64,000 nt of DNA from Sipunculus nudus (lineage: Eukaryota; Annelida; Sipuncula; Golfingiida; Sipunculidae), in the NCBI GenBank assembly GCA_026874595.1, contig CM049313.1, positions 67,264,659 to 67,328,658 of the forward strand. The letters are read 5' to 3'. The first letter of the stretch is position 1. Each line of letters opens with the position of its first letter. The notes below the pieces were generated by a model, which saw only the letters and a list, made by a program, of their open reading frames with translations, had not been told where the DNA came from and did not search any database. Made by a program: the position numbers and the translations under genes. This document shows positions 12,540 to 23,849 of this stretch, one piece after another.

Positions 12540-12921
12540 GTGTGTGTATAAAAATTAATTTAACCATAAATACAAAAATGTCATATATTAAACAGCCAGT
12601 TAGTGAAATAGTATATCACATATAGCGTTACATTTCACAATATTTTAGGAAGACGTGTCACACATTGAATATTTGGTAATTTGTGGAAACTACTTCGTAC
12701 ACAGTATCCCCAGTCTCAGGTTAACTTAGTCTTTTGGGGAAAATGGGGAATAGACATTAGAAGAAAAAAACTCAGCAAAAAAAGTGAAATTTGAAAACTC
12801 TTGCGTTAGCAGAGGCGTTTAATTAGCGATAAATGAATGTTGTAACTTCAAACTTGGATTGAAACGAAGCTGGGCTTGAAGTGAAAAAGCAATATCATGT
12901 AACCCGAAACCCTTCCTTAAG

Positions 12922-12922
<1 letters not shown>
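12538..12922. other. Non-coding stretch, nothing recognised
   Basis: No open frame, repeat or structured element seen between two (TA)n tracts. Confidence 0.4.

Positions 12923-13011
<89 letters not shown>
12923..13011. repeat. (TA)n microsatellite
   Basis: About 88 bp of nearly pure TA with one TATTAT interruption near 12977. Confidence 0.95.
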
Positions 13012-13013
<2 letters not shown>

Positions 13014-13802
13014 AAATGGTCGTTTATAATCACATGACCTAAGGTTACATGAGATGGAACAGTGGTTTGGCTTGCTATGGTTGGCTCCTGCCATTCTGTC
13101 AGGCGGCAGGAACTGGGGGTATTCTGTATAGTTCAGTCCTTACACAGCCGTTATATATTGCAGTATTTTTTATATCCTTAACCGCTGCTCTGTATAGTAA
13201 GATTGTACGGGTTTTCACCGCCAGGGCCGGCACAGGAGCAAAAATTGCAATTTGACAATGAAAGCGTCGTATTGCATTATGCATTTAACTCTAATCTTTC
13301 AAACCCGTCACAACCCATTCTCATCGTTTGATGAACAATGCAATACTGATTACAATTCTTGTTCCTATGGAAACCCTGCTGTAGAACCCCGAAAAAAAGA
13401 CTTTTCGCTGCGTAAAATTGGGTTTTCAGGTGCGCGTATATGCCTGAACTGGCTAACCTATATAGTAGCACAGTAGACTTAGAAAAGGTGGTGGAGTGAC
13501 GTCATTTTACCCGAAGCCCTTAGTTAACTCACCCCTATGCGTTAAATAGTTTCCATTATATAGTGATTTCTACGCATATACGCTGACCGACAATGGGGAA
13601 ACCACATTTACAGAATCATATTAGGAATAATTCACGCATATACGCACACATGGAAAAGCAGCTTAAGGGATGTATTTGAATATGAGGATAGCCTTTGGGG
13701 GAAGGTTTTACACCTGAGGCCAGACAAGGCGTGGCAAACAGCAGCCTGGACAGCGAGGATTTGTAATTAATCCAAGATCCAAGCTTCGCTTAGTTAATTA
13801 AT

Positions 13803-13836
<34 letters not shown>

Positions 13837-14540
13837 CTGCACCCACACCAGCCATAACCCCCAATGCCGTAAACACTGGCTTCGCCTCTGTTTGATTCGC
13901 TTTTAACACGCAGAATGAAATTTCTGCCTTATAATGTATGCTTTGTTGAACTGAATGCACTTCCTTTTCCACGAATATGCCTACAGGGTATGAAAGTAAT
14001 ACGGATAAAACGTGATTTTTCATCATTCTCCGTATTTAATCCTGTTTGGGTTGATTGATGACGCTTTATCTTTGTGAACTAATTGATTAGATGGGAAATG
14101 GAATAAGGTATAAACTGTGAAGTATTCATTATACGCTTCAGGGCCATCAGTAATACGTTATACAACAGATGGTATAATAAGCGTAAAATGTGTACGTAAG
14201 TCTATATTCTCATTAAAACGTATACCCATAAATATATTCAATAATGTTTATTTCATGAACGGACATGAAAATTGGAAGGGCCTAGGGCCATACATAATGG
14301 CATTTGGTAGTTTTCTGACAGATCCTTTGTTCTCATGGATACCAATATGGATATAAGTATTGATTATGGTTTTGTCTTCTTTCAGGGAAGGGTAGTCAGG
14401 TTTCCCCATTTCAGGAAGAAAGGGGATTCCCTCGGGAATTTGTTGAGAAATAATTAATTTGGCGTTTGTGAGATAATAAAAGCATCCGTTTAAATAATAG
14501 TTTCTCCATTTATTCTCGATTGAAAATAATATACAATATA
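13012..14540. other. Non-coding, with a (GT)n tract
   Basis: Pure (GT)n at about 13806-13834. The part at 13050-13260 is GC-richer and open in several frames but shows no domain or start context. Nothing else recognised. Confidence 0.5.
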
Positions 14541-14557
14541 TATTTTATATATATATA

Positions 14558-14609
<52 letters not shown>

Positions 14610-14862
14610 CAGGCAGGGATGGATCAATAGGGGTTGCAGTGGGCACGCGACCCCTCTTTTTAGACCAAAATTATAGGAAAATATACGCATAATACCGAAA
14701 AGCAGCAAAATACTTTGTGTCTGGAGCGGTTTTCTTCCTCATATTATAGATATGTTTATGTCTTCTATAGCACTCCCTCAGACTTTGTTTATATGTGCCA
14801 GGATGTTGGGTTCTAAGATCTTCTATGCGCCCCCCCCACATATATATATATATATATATATT
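14541..14862. repeat. (TA)n tracts flanking a hAT-like fragment
   Basis: TA tracts at about 14546-14607 and 14840-14862 enclose about 235 bp beginning CAGGGATGGATC and containing GGGCACGCGACCCCTC then TTTTTAGACCAAAATTATAGG. This resembles the ends of non-autonomous hAT elements common in invertebrates. The matching right terminal repeat is not visible, so it would be a truncated copy. Confidence 0.4.
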
Positions 14863-16627
14863 TATACATAGTCAGTATGAAATATGTTTGCTAATAGAGC
14901 TAACGTATGGATACTTAAAACCTTAGAATAATTGATGACACATTTTAAGTAATTATTGATGATCTTGTTATAGCTGGCATGAATGTATTGTCAAGATCCA
15001 GGTACATAAATGAGGGTGAACGAGGAGCAGAAAGAGAAAAGAAAAACACAAAGACTAGGAGCACATGGTCTGCTGGTCAGAAAGCTCAACAGATCGAAGA
15101 GGAATAAACTAAGGCAAAACAAATTAGGTTTGGTTCTAGGGCACTTTATTCATAAATCAATGCGGGCGGGCGGTTTTTATTTTTTTATTTTTTTGTATGT
15201 TTCGATTAAAATGTCAAATGAAATGGGAAAAGCATGATGATAACAGATTTATTTTGGTCAATAAGTAAAATCACTACATAACACAGGAAATTTTATCAAA
15301 ATTGTATGATTTTATCTTCTTGAAAGAAATTTCCGAGCGGCGGAGCCCAAAATTGGTGAGTTTCAATTAAAAATTAAAAATTAAATTTTTTGACGCGGGG
15401 ATTTAGAGTTGACGCGGGCGGTGCATGAGAACCATACCTTTTATTTTCTTGGCCTAAGATAGACTGATCGAGCGTTAATGCTCGTAGCCGCGTTGATTAA
15501 GTACAAGATGGACGGATTTAGTTGAAAAATGCTGATTGAACGGTCCGTTTAGGGCCAGATATATTCTCCTCGTTTCCTGAGCTGTTTGTCAACAGAAATG
15601 AAAAAAAACTTGTTTGACAAACAGGGAAAGTGACTTACCTTAGGCAGATAGATGGGAACGAAATACCTGACAATCACAAATTCATAGGACAGTCTAAACG
15701 CGTATCGAGATTTCGATATAAAACACTCGCTTGACTCCGTTGAAGTGTTGATGGCTCTTGGAAGTTTCCTTTACGATTCTGGATTCTCACTTTTTGTGGT
15801 ATTTCCACGTCTGCAGCTGCCTTCTATTAAAGAGATCTGATGCATTATGCGTTCAGAATTCAGCAGAAGTATTCTGTGACTCAGGAAGTTAAATGAAGCA
15901 TACGTTTGACTGTACGCAAGAACAACATGTTAGGTCTATTTGGACGTTCTACTGTGTAACATAAACAATATGTTTCACAAAAAGAGTTAAATACCGATGT
16001 TTGAACAAGAAACAACGGGTTTAATATTGCTCAGTTCAATCTAGACAAAAAATTAATCTGAGGATACTTCTTTGTTTAATATATTACATACGTTGAACAT
16101 TATTTTTAAACTGTTTCAAACTGCGCTAAATCTAAACTATAAAGGTTATAGCATTCCTAATAGTTTTTATTTTTCATTGGTTGAGTAGTTACTTGAATAT
16201 TAAGCATCGGGGTAATAAAAGAAGCATGAGAAATTTTCATAGTTTTTATTTACTTTTTCATATATTCATTGGTCTATTCTTTGTTCGTTTATTCGTTCAT
16301 GCAATTCAGTCATTCATTTTTATCAATTGTATAATAAATGGTTCGGTAGGCAAATACTTTTAAAATGTGCGACTTCACGCCTACATCCCGTCACAAGTCA
16401 TACGTTGTATTCATGTAGTTACTGTAAATTTGTGGTATGTTATGATTGTGGATGAGATAGAGAAATTATTGTACGGACAAGCTTTGTTTCAATCATTTAT
16501 GCAAATGTTATTTTATCTTTATTCATAGACCTCGATCCCCTTGGTATTTGATTTCTTCCAGAGTACGGACACATCCAAGAATGACAGCTGTTAGATATCA
16601 GATATCTTAAGCTCCGAAAATTGCCCA

Positions 16628-16663
<36 letters not shown>

Positions 16664-19310
16664 ATGTATCAATAAACATATCTTCAACATGTCATTCTTT
16701 TATTATGTCTTGAGACTGTTGTTAAGGATTTTTATCCGCTGACTCAACAGTCACCTGTGACACATTTAGATCTATACATACATAATGGATAATATGATGT
16801 TTGCGTCATACAATTCATAACATTTGAGATAATATGATTTAATGAGGAAAATTAGTGAGAAATTGGAAAGATTATTCACTTGAGTTACTGAAATAACATT
16901 TTGTTATCTATTTTAAGTTTTTTTTCTTTTTCGATTAATTTTGTAACATATGTTACAGTATATCTGGAGGCATTGTCTTTATATGTTGAAATGTTGTTTG
17001 GTGTAGCAAATCAATCATTGAAGGTTATGAGTGAAGATTTTGTCAATAATGATTTTGTCTGTTTCATTTATGACTTTTGGTATTGTTTTTCAGATTATTC
17101 TTATTACATCTTAGGTCTGGTTTTATTTGTAACAAGGGTATCTTTTAAGATTTTGTAAAACATTGGGGTAGTGCTTTATTCATACATTGGTTGACGGTCA
17201 GTGAGTCCAAAATATGACAGTATGGTAATTAGGGGGTATTTATACGGTGAGCTTCGGCCACTTTAGGTCGGTTTAAGGCACTCAGAACCAAGTGTAGCGT
17301 TGTCATATGCAATTGTCCAACTCGGTTTGATGAGACACGAAATTTTATTCTAGGCCATAGAACAAGTAGTGCTTTAATTGGTATAAGAGATATCAAAGCT
17401 ATTAATATCACTTAAGCCGTGTGTCCTGTGTCTGAAAGTGTTTAAGAAATTTACAGGAAGGAATTTTGTGTTCTGCATATAGATAGTAGTATGGAGCATC
17501 CCTAGCCAAACATATAAATCGTAAAATCCATCATCATACAAATCTCATACAGTGTAACCCCTGGGGTATGAATGAACAGACCATGACCTCATCACAAAAA
17601 TATAGAAAAACTCGTATACCTAACAAATTATGAAGTGATACAGTAAAAAGTAAACTCTTTGTTTTATGTGATCTTAACTGTCAGTACCAGAATTCAGATT
17701 CATTGAGTTTCCCCATTTTGCTCCTTGGGGTAAAATGTAAAGCAATTACTGTCACTTCCAACTAGAAATGCTGGAGACTTCACCTATAAACCAACTGAAC
17801 AAGTAATTATAAATTGCTGTCGCTAAAAGCGCCGTCATACAGTATGTGCTCGTAAAAAGCATTATGAAAAAAATTTTCACAACTACCCGATTGACCTGTG
17901 ATGCTTTTATTATGATTTTTTTTCTTCTTAAAGTCTTCTTATCTATGTTTTTTTAAAAGCCTTGGAAACAATCTCCGTTTGACATATTTGTTCATTTCTT
18001 TTTTCTGTCAGCTAGCGGTTTAGGTTATATCAGTTTTAACTCTTTGAACTTTTTAACTTTCTTTAGTCCTGACGTCTATTTTTTTGTTAGTTTAAATTGC
18101 TCTATATATCTTGTTCGTGGAGAGTTTTTGGCCTAAGTTAACTTACGTTTACTTTTATGATGGTATGTTCTTCACATTCTATAATCGTTCACATCTCAGA
18201 TTTTTAAATCTTCTTCATATTTTAAGTATGAAAATAAAAAATTATTTTTCAAACTTGGTTTAGAATATTTCTTTGTACACACGTGCAAACTGCTAGCACC
18301 TTCGTGCTAATTCCGAGACAAGTATGTTCCCTTCTATCCTTCCTGATTTCACATCATCCATTCATTCAGAAGAATGGCTAATCTGATATTTTTACAAACA
18401 GTGTGAAACAAAATCAATAGATTTATGCAAAGTCACGAATATTCATTTATTATATTTACTTTGGGATTCTTGTATCATCAATGTCCTATGTTTGATTATA
18501 CCTCATTTTAACTGCCTAGAGGAGAGCCCTCCCGTTTGATTTAAACATTACAAACGATGTAATTTCAACATGATGAGTTCCCCCACTGTACAATTGCTAT
18601 CATTCTCAGGTGACTGGACATTTCAGCGGAGAAGCTATTTTTACAGCGAGTTAATATAGAAATATGGAGGGCACTGTTTTCTGATAAAGAGGTCCATCAT
18701 CGTGAGAGGACAAGCGGGCATGTGCTACAGCTCGTGCCTGGCGAGGTCCGATATGTCGAGCTTTTGTCCAGATTCTCCATGGAGCCAAAGGCTCGCTGGC
18801 GTTATTAAATATGTTGTTCTGCCGGCTTAGGCGGGTATCCTTAAAGCAGTCACACTGGCACCGCGTCCGAGTACTACAAATAGGACTTCGTTTTTTGACC
18901 TATCTGTTTAAACTTGGTCTAATAAATCTTGTTTCTGGTATAACTTATTATTGAAGAAAAAAATGAACATAACCGTCGTTTAACATTTCTGCGCATTTAA
19001 ATACCGTGTCGGGTTTACTCAAATGTTATCCAACTGATGATTGGGGGCTCTTTGACATGTGCTAAATTTGACAGGTAAACAAATTTGTATTATTGTTATT
19101 TATGAAACATTTCTTATTATTTTTTTTTAATTTTATTTTGTCTTTATATAATGGTAATCTTTATCACAAGTGTACATGAAAAAAAAAATATAGTTAATGT
19201 ACATTTCAAACGGAAATTCCCTATAATACCCGAATTTTGAAAGTTAACACGCAAATGAAGAGGGTTTATGTTTAAGACACATTCTGTGATGACGCGAATA
19301 ATTGGAGCAT
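14863..19310. other. Long non-coding interval
   Basis: About 4.4 kb without a supportable gene. It contains (GA)n at about 16633-16661, a T-rich stretch at 17900-18240 and many short open frames of skewed A+T composition; the longest, 85 codons at 16901-17158 (+), is a Phe/Val/Leu/Tyr-rich frame with no domain. A GC-richer island at 18610-18860 holds no long frame. No copies of these sequences were noticed elsewhere in the window. Confidence 0.5.
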
Positions 19311-19318
19311 GTGGTAAT
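19311..19318. repeat. Left target-site duplication of the hAT MITE
   Basis: GTGGTAAT, identical to 19646-19653. Eight base pairs is the hAT-superfamily length. Confidence 0.92.
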
Positions 19319-19400
19319 CAGGGGCGTCAATATAGGGGGGGATGGGGGTACTTTTTGGCAAGGGGGGATGGTCAAAATTATCATGCCCCCCCTTTTCAGG

Positions 19401-19437
<37 letters not shown>

Positions 19438-19475
19438 AAATGAAATATGAGAATAAAATTTAGATAGGCACATTT

Positions 19476-19511
<36 letters not shown>

Positions 19512-19645
19512 AAATGTGTCATACAGGCGCCAAAAAGGTATATATATAGTTTATATATATATATGTGTATGTGTGTGAATGTGTGTGGTTGTGTCTGCGA
19601 AAATCCTATCCCCCCCCCCCCCGGGAAGAAAAATTGACGCCACTG
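19319..19645. mobile_element. Non-autonomous hAT element (MITE), complete
   Basis: A 327-bp element with terminal inverted repeats CAGGGGCGTCAAT (left) and ATTGACGCCACTG (right), 12 of 13 bases complementary, flanked by identical 8-bp duplications GTGGTAAT. The TIR form CAGNGGCGTC and the 8-bp duplication are hAT hallmarks. It has no coding capacity. Inside are G-rich and C-rich runs (19336-19372, 19610-19622), (TA)n tracts at 19403-19434 and 19479-19509, and an inverted repeat CACATTTCAAAT / ATTTGAAATGTG flanking the second TA tract. It would need a transposase from an autonomous relative. Confidence 0.92.
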
Positions 19646-19653
19646 GTGGTAAT
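19646..19653. repeat. Right target-site duplication of the hAT MITE
   Basis: GTGGTAAT, identical to 19311-19318. Confidence 0.92.
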
Positions 19654-19969
19654 AGGATCTTAAGAAACATCAAGAACACACCTGAAGCAACTGCTGACAC
19701 ATAATTAAATATGTTCCTTCTTATTTTTTTTAAATTACTACTTGTGTATATTAATGAATATTTTTTTTAAACAATTGAAAATGGATACTCTGGACCATTT
19801 AGGGAAACTGATAAAATTTCTAATTTTATTCCCTACAAATAGCCTAATTATTTCCTGTTGACTGTCTTCAGATGATGTTTCCTCTACTTACCTATATCAT
19901 GATATTCCAGGTTAAAACACACCATCAAATTTTGGATCATCAGACACATACAGGTACAAACACATTGAC
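19654..19969. other. Non-coding stretch, nothing recognised
   Basis: A+T-rich DNA between the hAT element and repeat copy A. Confidence 0.4.
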
Positions 19970-22178
19970 ATTGGTGGATTCATTTTTCAGGTCGTTGAAT
20001 AGGTAACCCTTCTGTTATGTGATGATGCAATGGTTAGGGTACTCGACTTGTAGTCGTAAGGTTGGTTGTACCCGCCCTGTTTAGGACCACAACATCCAAA
20101 GTCATTATCCGTTGTGTTGGGCCTTCTCAACCAGGGAGTGTATTGGTAGTGATCATGGGCGGCAAATAATTATTTTGGTTATTTGGGTTAAAAGCCAAAG
20201 ACCAAAATTTGTGTACATTCGGGAAAGTTCACATTTGAATGAGACTGATATTGGTGCAATAAGACCTTGAAACCAACCTATGCCTTCTGCCAAAGCCTTA
20301 CCCGATAAACATAAATATTCTATTCTGCGCCTTTTTTGCATGTTATATTTAAGAATTAAATAAAGAATACTACATGCACTCTCGCTTTTATCTATAATAC
20401 GTTCTTCCTTTTGAGATCCGCGCGGAACCTCTTGTCGACTGGCGTAGTTTCTGAAAGACGATGGTGCGAAAGACCCCGCGGTTTCCAAAACAGTGTCAGA
20501 TTCCTAAGAATTTACTGCTGTCTTAGGACATTTAGTTCCCGACAATTCAAACCACAAAAGGGAGCAATTCGGAATGATTGCCACAAAAGAAATTCCACGC
20601 AACAATTTACCACATAGATGAAAGAAAGTTGATCTATATGCAAATTTATAATCAGGCTTAAGCCGGCCTCCTATCTAAGGATATTGCCGGCCGAATACTG
20701 CTCCCGGGAAATTAGTAGAATCGGCAGGATTTTATCAGACCGGAAATTTCGGTAGATGTGATGACGGAACCGAAATAAAATCGACTGATATACACCCTAC
20801 ATTCATTCTTTTTGTCATTCCTGACGCTAATAAAGATTCTGAAAACGGAAATAGAAGTTACCAAAATGACCGGAAATATCTGATGAGCTGCACGGAAAAT
20901 CGGTAGGTGTGCGGGCACTCGACAGCCGGCGAGACACGTAGATTGTTCCGGCCGCTTAAAAAATCGGTTTAGAAAAATCGGCTTGAAAAAAAGATAAAAC
21001 TAGTAGGGTAAAGATTTACTAACATACGAACCTATAACAAAACGCTTTAGATCTATGAAATTATCCCTTCGCCCCACATCTTTGAGCCCCAGGTGCACAA
21101 CTGGCCAAATAATGTAAGGGTAATGTTTGTGCGTCGGACGTAAGTAACCTGTTGGTTACACACACAAATGCACCTGGGATAAGCTACGTCATGGCTCATA
21201 CAAATGCACTTGAAAATGACGAAATAGCTGTTGAAAATGACGACCTAATTTTCCACAGCCATATTTCCTGTTGCCACACTAGGTTATGAAAATAGCGTTC
21301 AGGGTGAATTATCATGTCTAATATTTCAGATACAACGTTTACTAGAGGATGTAAAGTAAAAAAGATGAAACGTGATTGGTACTGCAGATTTTTGTGCAAC
21401 TAGAGAATTCTTCTTTATACCTTTAACATGGAAACCGGAACGTGACCGGAAATGTTAGTAGTCATGCTGAAAGGAATATCTGATTACTCAATTCGATAAA
21501 AAATAATCATGTGATTTTGCCCGAAATCTGGAAGCCAGTATAGGCCTACATTAAAGTATTGATTCCTGTAGTTATCAAATATGCTTGTGGATCAAATATG
21601 TTCTGACCATCATATATAACATGTGCTACACATTTAAATATAAGTGCTGATGGAAATTGATCATAGAATGAAAAAAAAGTATACAAATCCAATTTTCCTT
21701 TGCTTTTATCTATAAGAGTATCACCATGGTAAAATATACTTGAGTCAGTTTCTGGTAATACTTGAGAGATGAAGTATTTGAATCCGGTATACCCTTCTAT
21801 GCATTACTGAGTGTTCGCCTGTTTGGGCTAACATAATGCGACAAAAAACACTAATTTTGAGAACCAGCCGTTATTTTATATATATATATATATATAGCAT
21901 CAACAAAACATAATTATTACTGAAACTGATGGCACCTTTATAAATACAAAGAACGTAGGTTTCGTAGGTTCGATTCAGTCAAACAATTTGCAATAACATA
22001 CCAGAATTTGAGAATTTTTCTGGTAACTCATAACATTTCAATAATACAAGTATGATTTAGATGCACTGGGACTGTCACTTTTTCTTATATTTGCCTCCTC
22101 CGATTTGCTCACGCGTATGTGTATTATCACAACATAACTCAAACTTCAAAGGAACCCCATAACATTTTCTGGGCATGT
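19970..22178 (+). repeat. About 5-kb repeat unit, copy A, left part
   Basis: Left portion of a direct repeat found four times. 20104-21000 matches 38567-39500 (shared GTGTTGGGCCTTCTC, TTGTCGACTGGCG, GAATTTACTGCTGTC). 20700-20960 matches 33595-33870 and 39225-39490 (shared ATCGGCAGGATTTTA, ACTCGACAGCCGGCGAGA). 21410-22178 matches 33885-34670 and 39505-40283. A gypsy-type retrotransposon interrupts the unit at 22179 and the unit resumes at 29359. No open frame is conserved between copies, so it does not look like a gene family. Confidence 0.85.
20003..20085 (+). repeat. tRNA-like (SINE-like) fragment
   Basis: ATGGTTAGGGTACTCGAC resembles a polymerase III A-box region. CGAC-TTGTA-GTCG could form an anticodon arm with anticodon TGT (threonine). 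The B-box-like part GGTTGGTTGTACCC is degenerate. A diverged copy lies at 33510-33600 in repeat copy B. I read it as an old tRNA-derived SINE head, not a functional tRNA gene. Confidence 0.35.
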
Positions 22179-22987
22179 TGTTACAGGTGCTCTCTTTATT
22201 GTGTGGCACGGGCGTAACTCATGATGTAGCGCTCTTGCCTGGCCGCTTGTTACATTCTATGTTTAATCCGTACCGGTTGAACTCTTGTTGACCAGTTGGC
22301 TTGGTCGTGAGTCACGTGTACACCATGGTGTGGAGACACGCAGCGCTGTTTTTCTAGAGAATTCCTGAAACGTGTGTTGTGCAAGACCTTATAGACTGCT
22401 CGAGAAGTGGAAAATTCTCGGCTTGGGGTGTGAAGGTATATATAGGGGCTGTTTTTTTAGAACCGGGGGGGGGGGGGGGGCAGAGAGAGGGCAGACAGCA
22501 GAGCAGGTTCCAGCGGACGCAGAAGCGTGTGTCAGATTCTAAGACCTTATCCGACGAATGCGGCAATTATACATTTTTCAAAGACTTTCTCCTGGATTTT
22601 ATGCATTAGGACTTCAGTTTACTTTCTGGGTTGTTGCAAGAACTTTACACTGGACTGTCATTCTCCGAGAGTTTACATTTAAAGGACTTATCGTTGTTAT
22701 GGTGTTGGCATCCAGGTACTGTACCATTATCTTTCTATGTGATTGTATTGACTTGTTGCTATACCGCTGTTTTACTGTATAATTGTATTGATTTAGTGTA
22801 TTGTTTTGTTAGGGTTGATTTAAGAATAAAGTATAGTTATTTGTTAACAAAAAACCACTGACTTCTTTATTCATTCCCCTAGACATTTCACGCTGCTAGT
22901 GTTGCTGAATCTGATTTTATTTTATCTCCGTTACAGAATCTGTGTTCATCACGCATACGTGATCTCTTTATATTAGGTTCCGTAACA
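22179..22987 (+). repeat. 5' LTR of the gypsy element
   Basis: 809 bp with terminal inverted hexamer TGTTAC...GTAACA. It matches 28682-29358 over its first 683 bp. A TATA-like box (TATATATA, 22437-22444) and polyadenylation signal AATAAA (22825-22830) are in the expected order. A G homopolymer follows at about 22466-22480. The final 126 bp (22862-22987) is absent from the 3' LTR but present in the two solo LTRs, so this is the complete version. Confidence 0.93.
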
Positions 22988-22993
22988 TAAAAT

Positions 22994-23012
22994 TGGGGGC
23001 TCTCGTCGGGAT
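22994..23012 (+). promoter_or_regulatory. Primer-binding site, tRNA-Pro-like
   Basis: TGGGGGCTCTCGTCGGGAT begins 6 bp after the 5' LTR. It resembles the tRNA-Pro-complementary site used by several retroelements, with a one-base shift in the middle. Placement is as expected for minus-strand priming; the tRNA identity is inferred. Confidence 0.6.
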
Positions 23013-23155
23013 GCTTAATAGTTTTCAAATTTATTAGGCCTTGACCTGGACACATTGTTTTATCATATATTGTTAACAAGATGACATATTGTTAACAGTA
23101 CATTGTTTACAGGATTTATCTCAGTGGATTTTTGTTATTGTTTTGACATCTTAAC

Positions 23156-23400
23156 ATGGCAGATTTGAAACCTGAGACATTTGATGACGATCCCGACCCT
23201 GATCAACATGAACAGTTAGTTGTCCAAAGATCAGTTGTTGCGTTTGGGACAACACTTAGGGCTAAGTGTGAAAAAAAGCTTTGAGAAAGCCTGATATCAT
23301 TTCTAAAATCATGCAAGATCTTATTAGCAAAGGTTTAATTGAAAATACTGAAGTTGAAACATATGGTGCACAAGCACTTGTTAATGTTGTGTTTTCAGAC
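23156..23400 (+). pseudogene. gag remnant, N-terminal part
   Basis: ATG at 23156 opens an acidic N-terminus (MADLKPETFDDDPDPD) that reads for 42 codons to a TGA at 23282. The sequence then continues in another frame (RKPDIISKIMQDLISKGL) after a single-base slip in the A run at 23270-23277. This looks like the start of a gypsy Gag. The middle of Gag and any nucleocapsid zinc knuckle are missing, because protease-like sequence follows almost directly. An internal deletion is inferred. Confidence 0.6.
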
Positions 23401-23817
23401 AGGCACACTTCGGTTTCGCTTCACAGTATCCATTTAAAGTCAGATCTGATTTCTGGGAAAATTACTGTGGGGATAAGAACTACTTTACCCTTTAAGGGAA
23501 TTCAGTTGCTACTTGGCAATGTTGTTGCAGGTAAAAAAGTACGGCCTGTACCAATAGTGACAGAAAAGCCGTCACTTGATCAGGACACTGCTCTGGAAAG
23601 TCAGAAAATTCCTGGTTTGTATCCTTCTTGTGCTGTAACTAGATCTATGGTCAAGAAAAAAACACATGAGGATAATGGTCCAGATGTTAACACTCTGGGA
23701 GTCACTAGTGACTCGTCTAACGGCCCGCCCGTACAGGATGCAGCATTCTCAAGGTCAGAACGTATCGCGGACAGCATAAGGACCCTGATATTTCATGTTT
23801 GTTTCCCAGGCATATAG
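23401..23817 (+). pseudogene. Retropepsin (protease) remnant, C-terminal part
   Basis: Open to a TAG at 23815. It contains the region typical of the C-terminal half of gypsy proteases: LHSIHLKSDLISGKITVG, then a LLLGN-V-AG motif in place of the usual LLGND-AGG, then VTEKP. The catalytic D-S/T-G triad that should lie upstream is not visible, so the active-site half is lost. It is joined to the gag fragment in one frame, fitting a deletion between them. It would be inactive. Confidence 0.6.
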
Positions 23818-23849
23818 GCAGTGAACTGTCGGTTTTTCCCGATTGAAGC

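Noticed and set aside
16901-17158. 85-codon hydrophobic frame resembling a membrane peptide
   Set aside because: Composition follows the A+T-rich base content; no initiation context, homologue or neighbouring exon seen.
20003-20085. Functional tRNA-Thr gene
   Set aside because: B-box is degenerate, acceptor stem cannot be paired, and a diverged copy exists in unit B; a SINE remnant is likelier.
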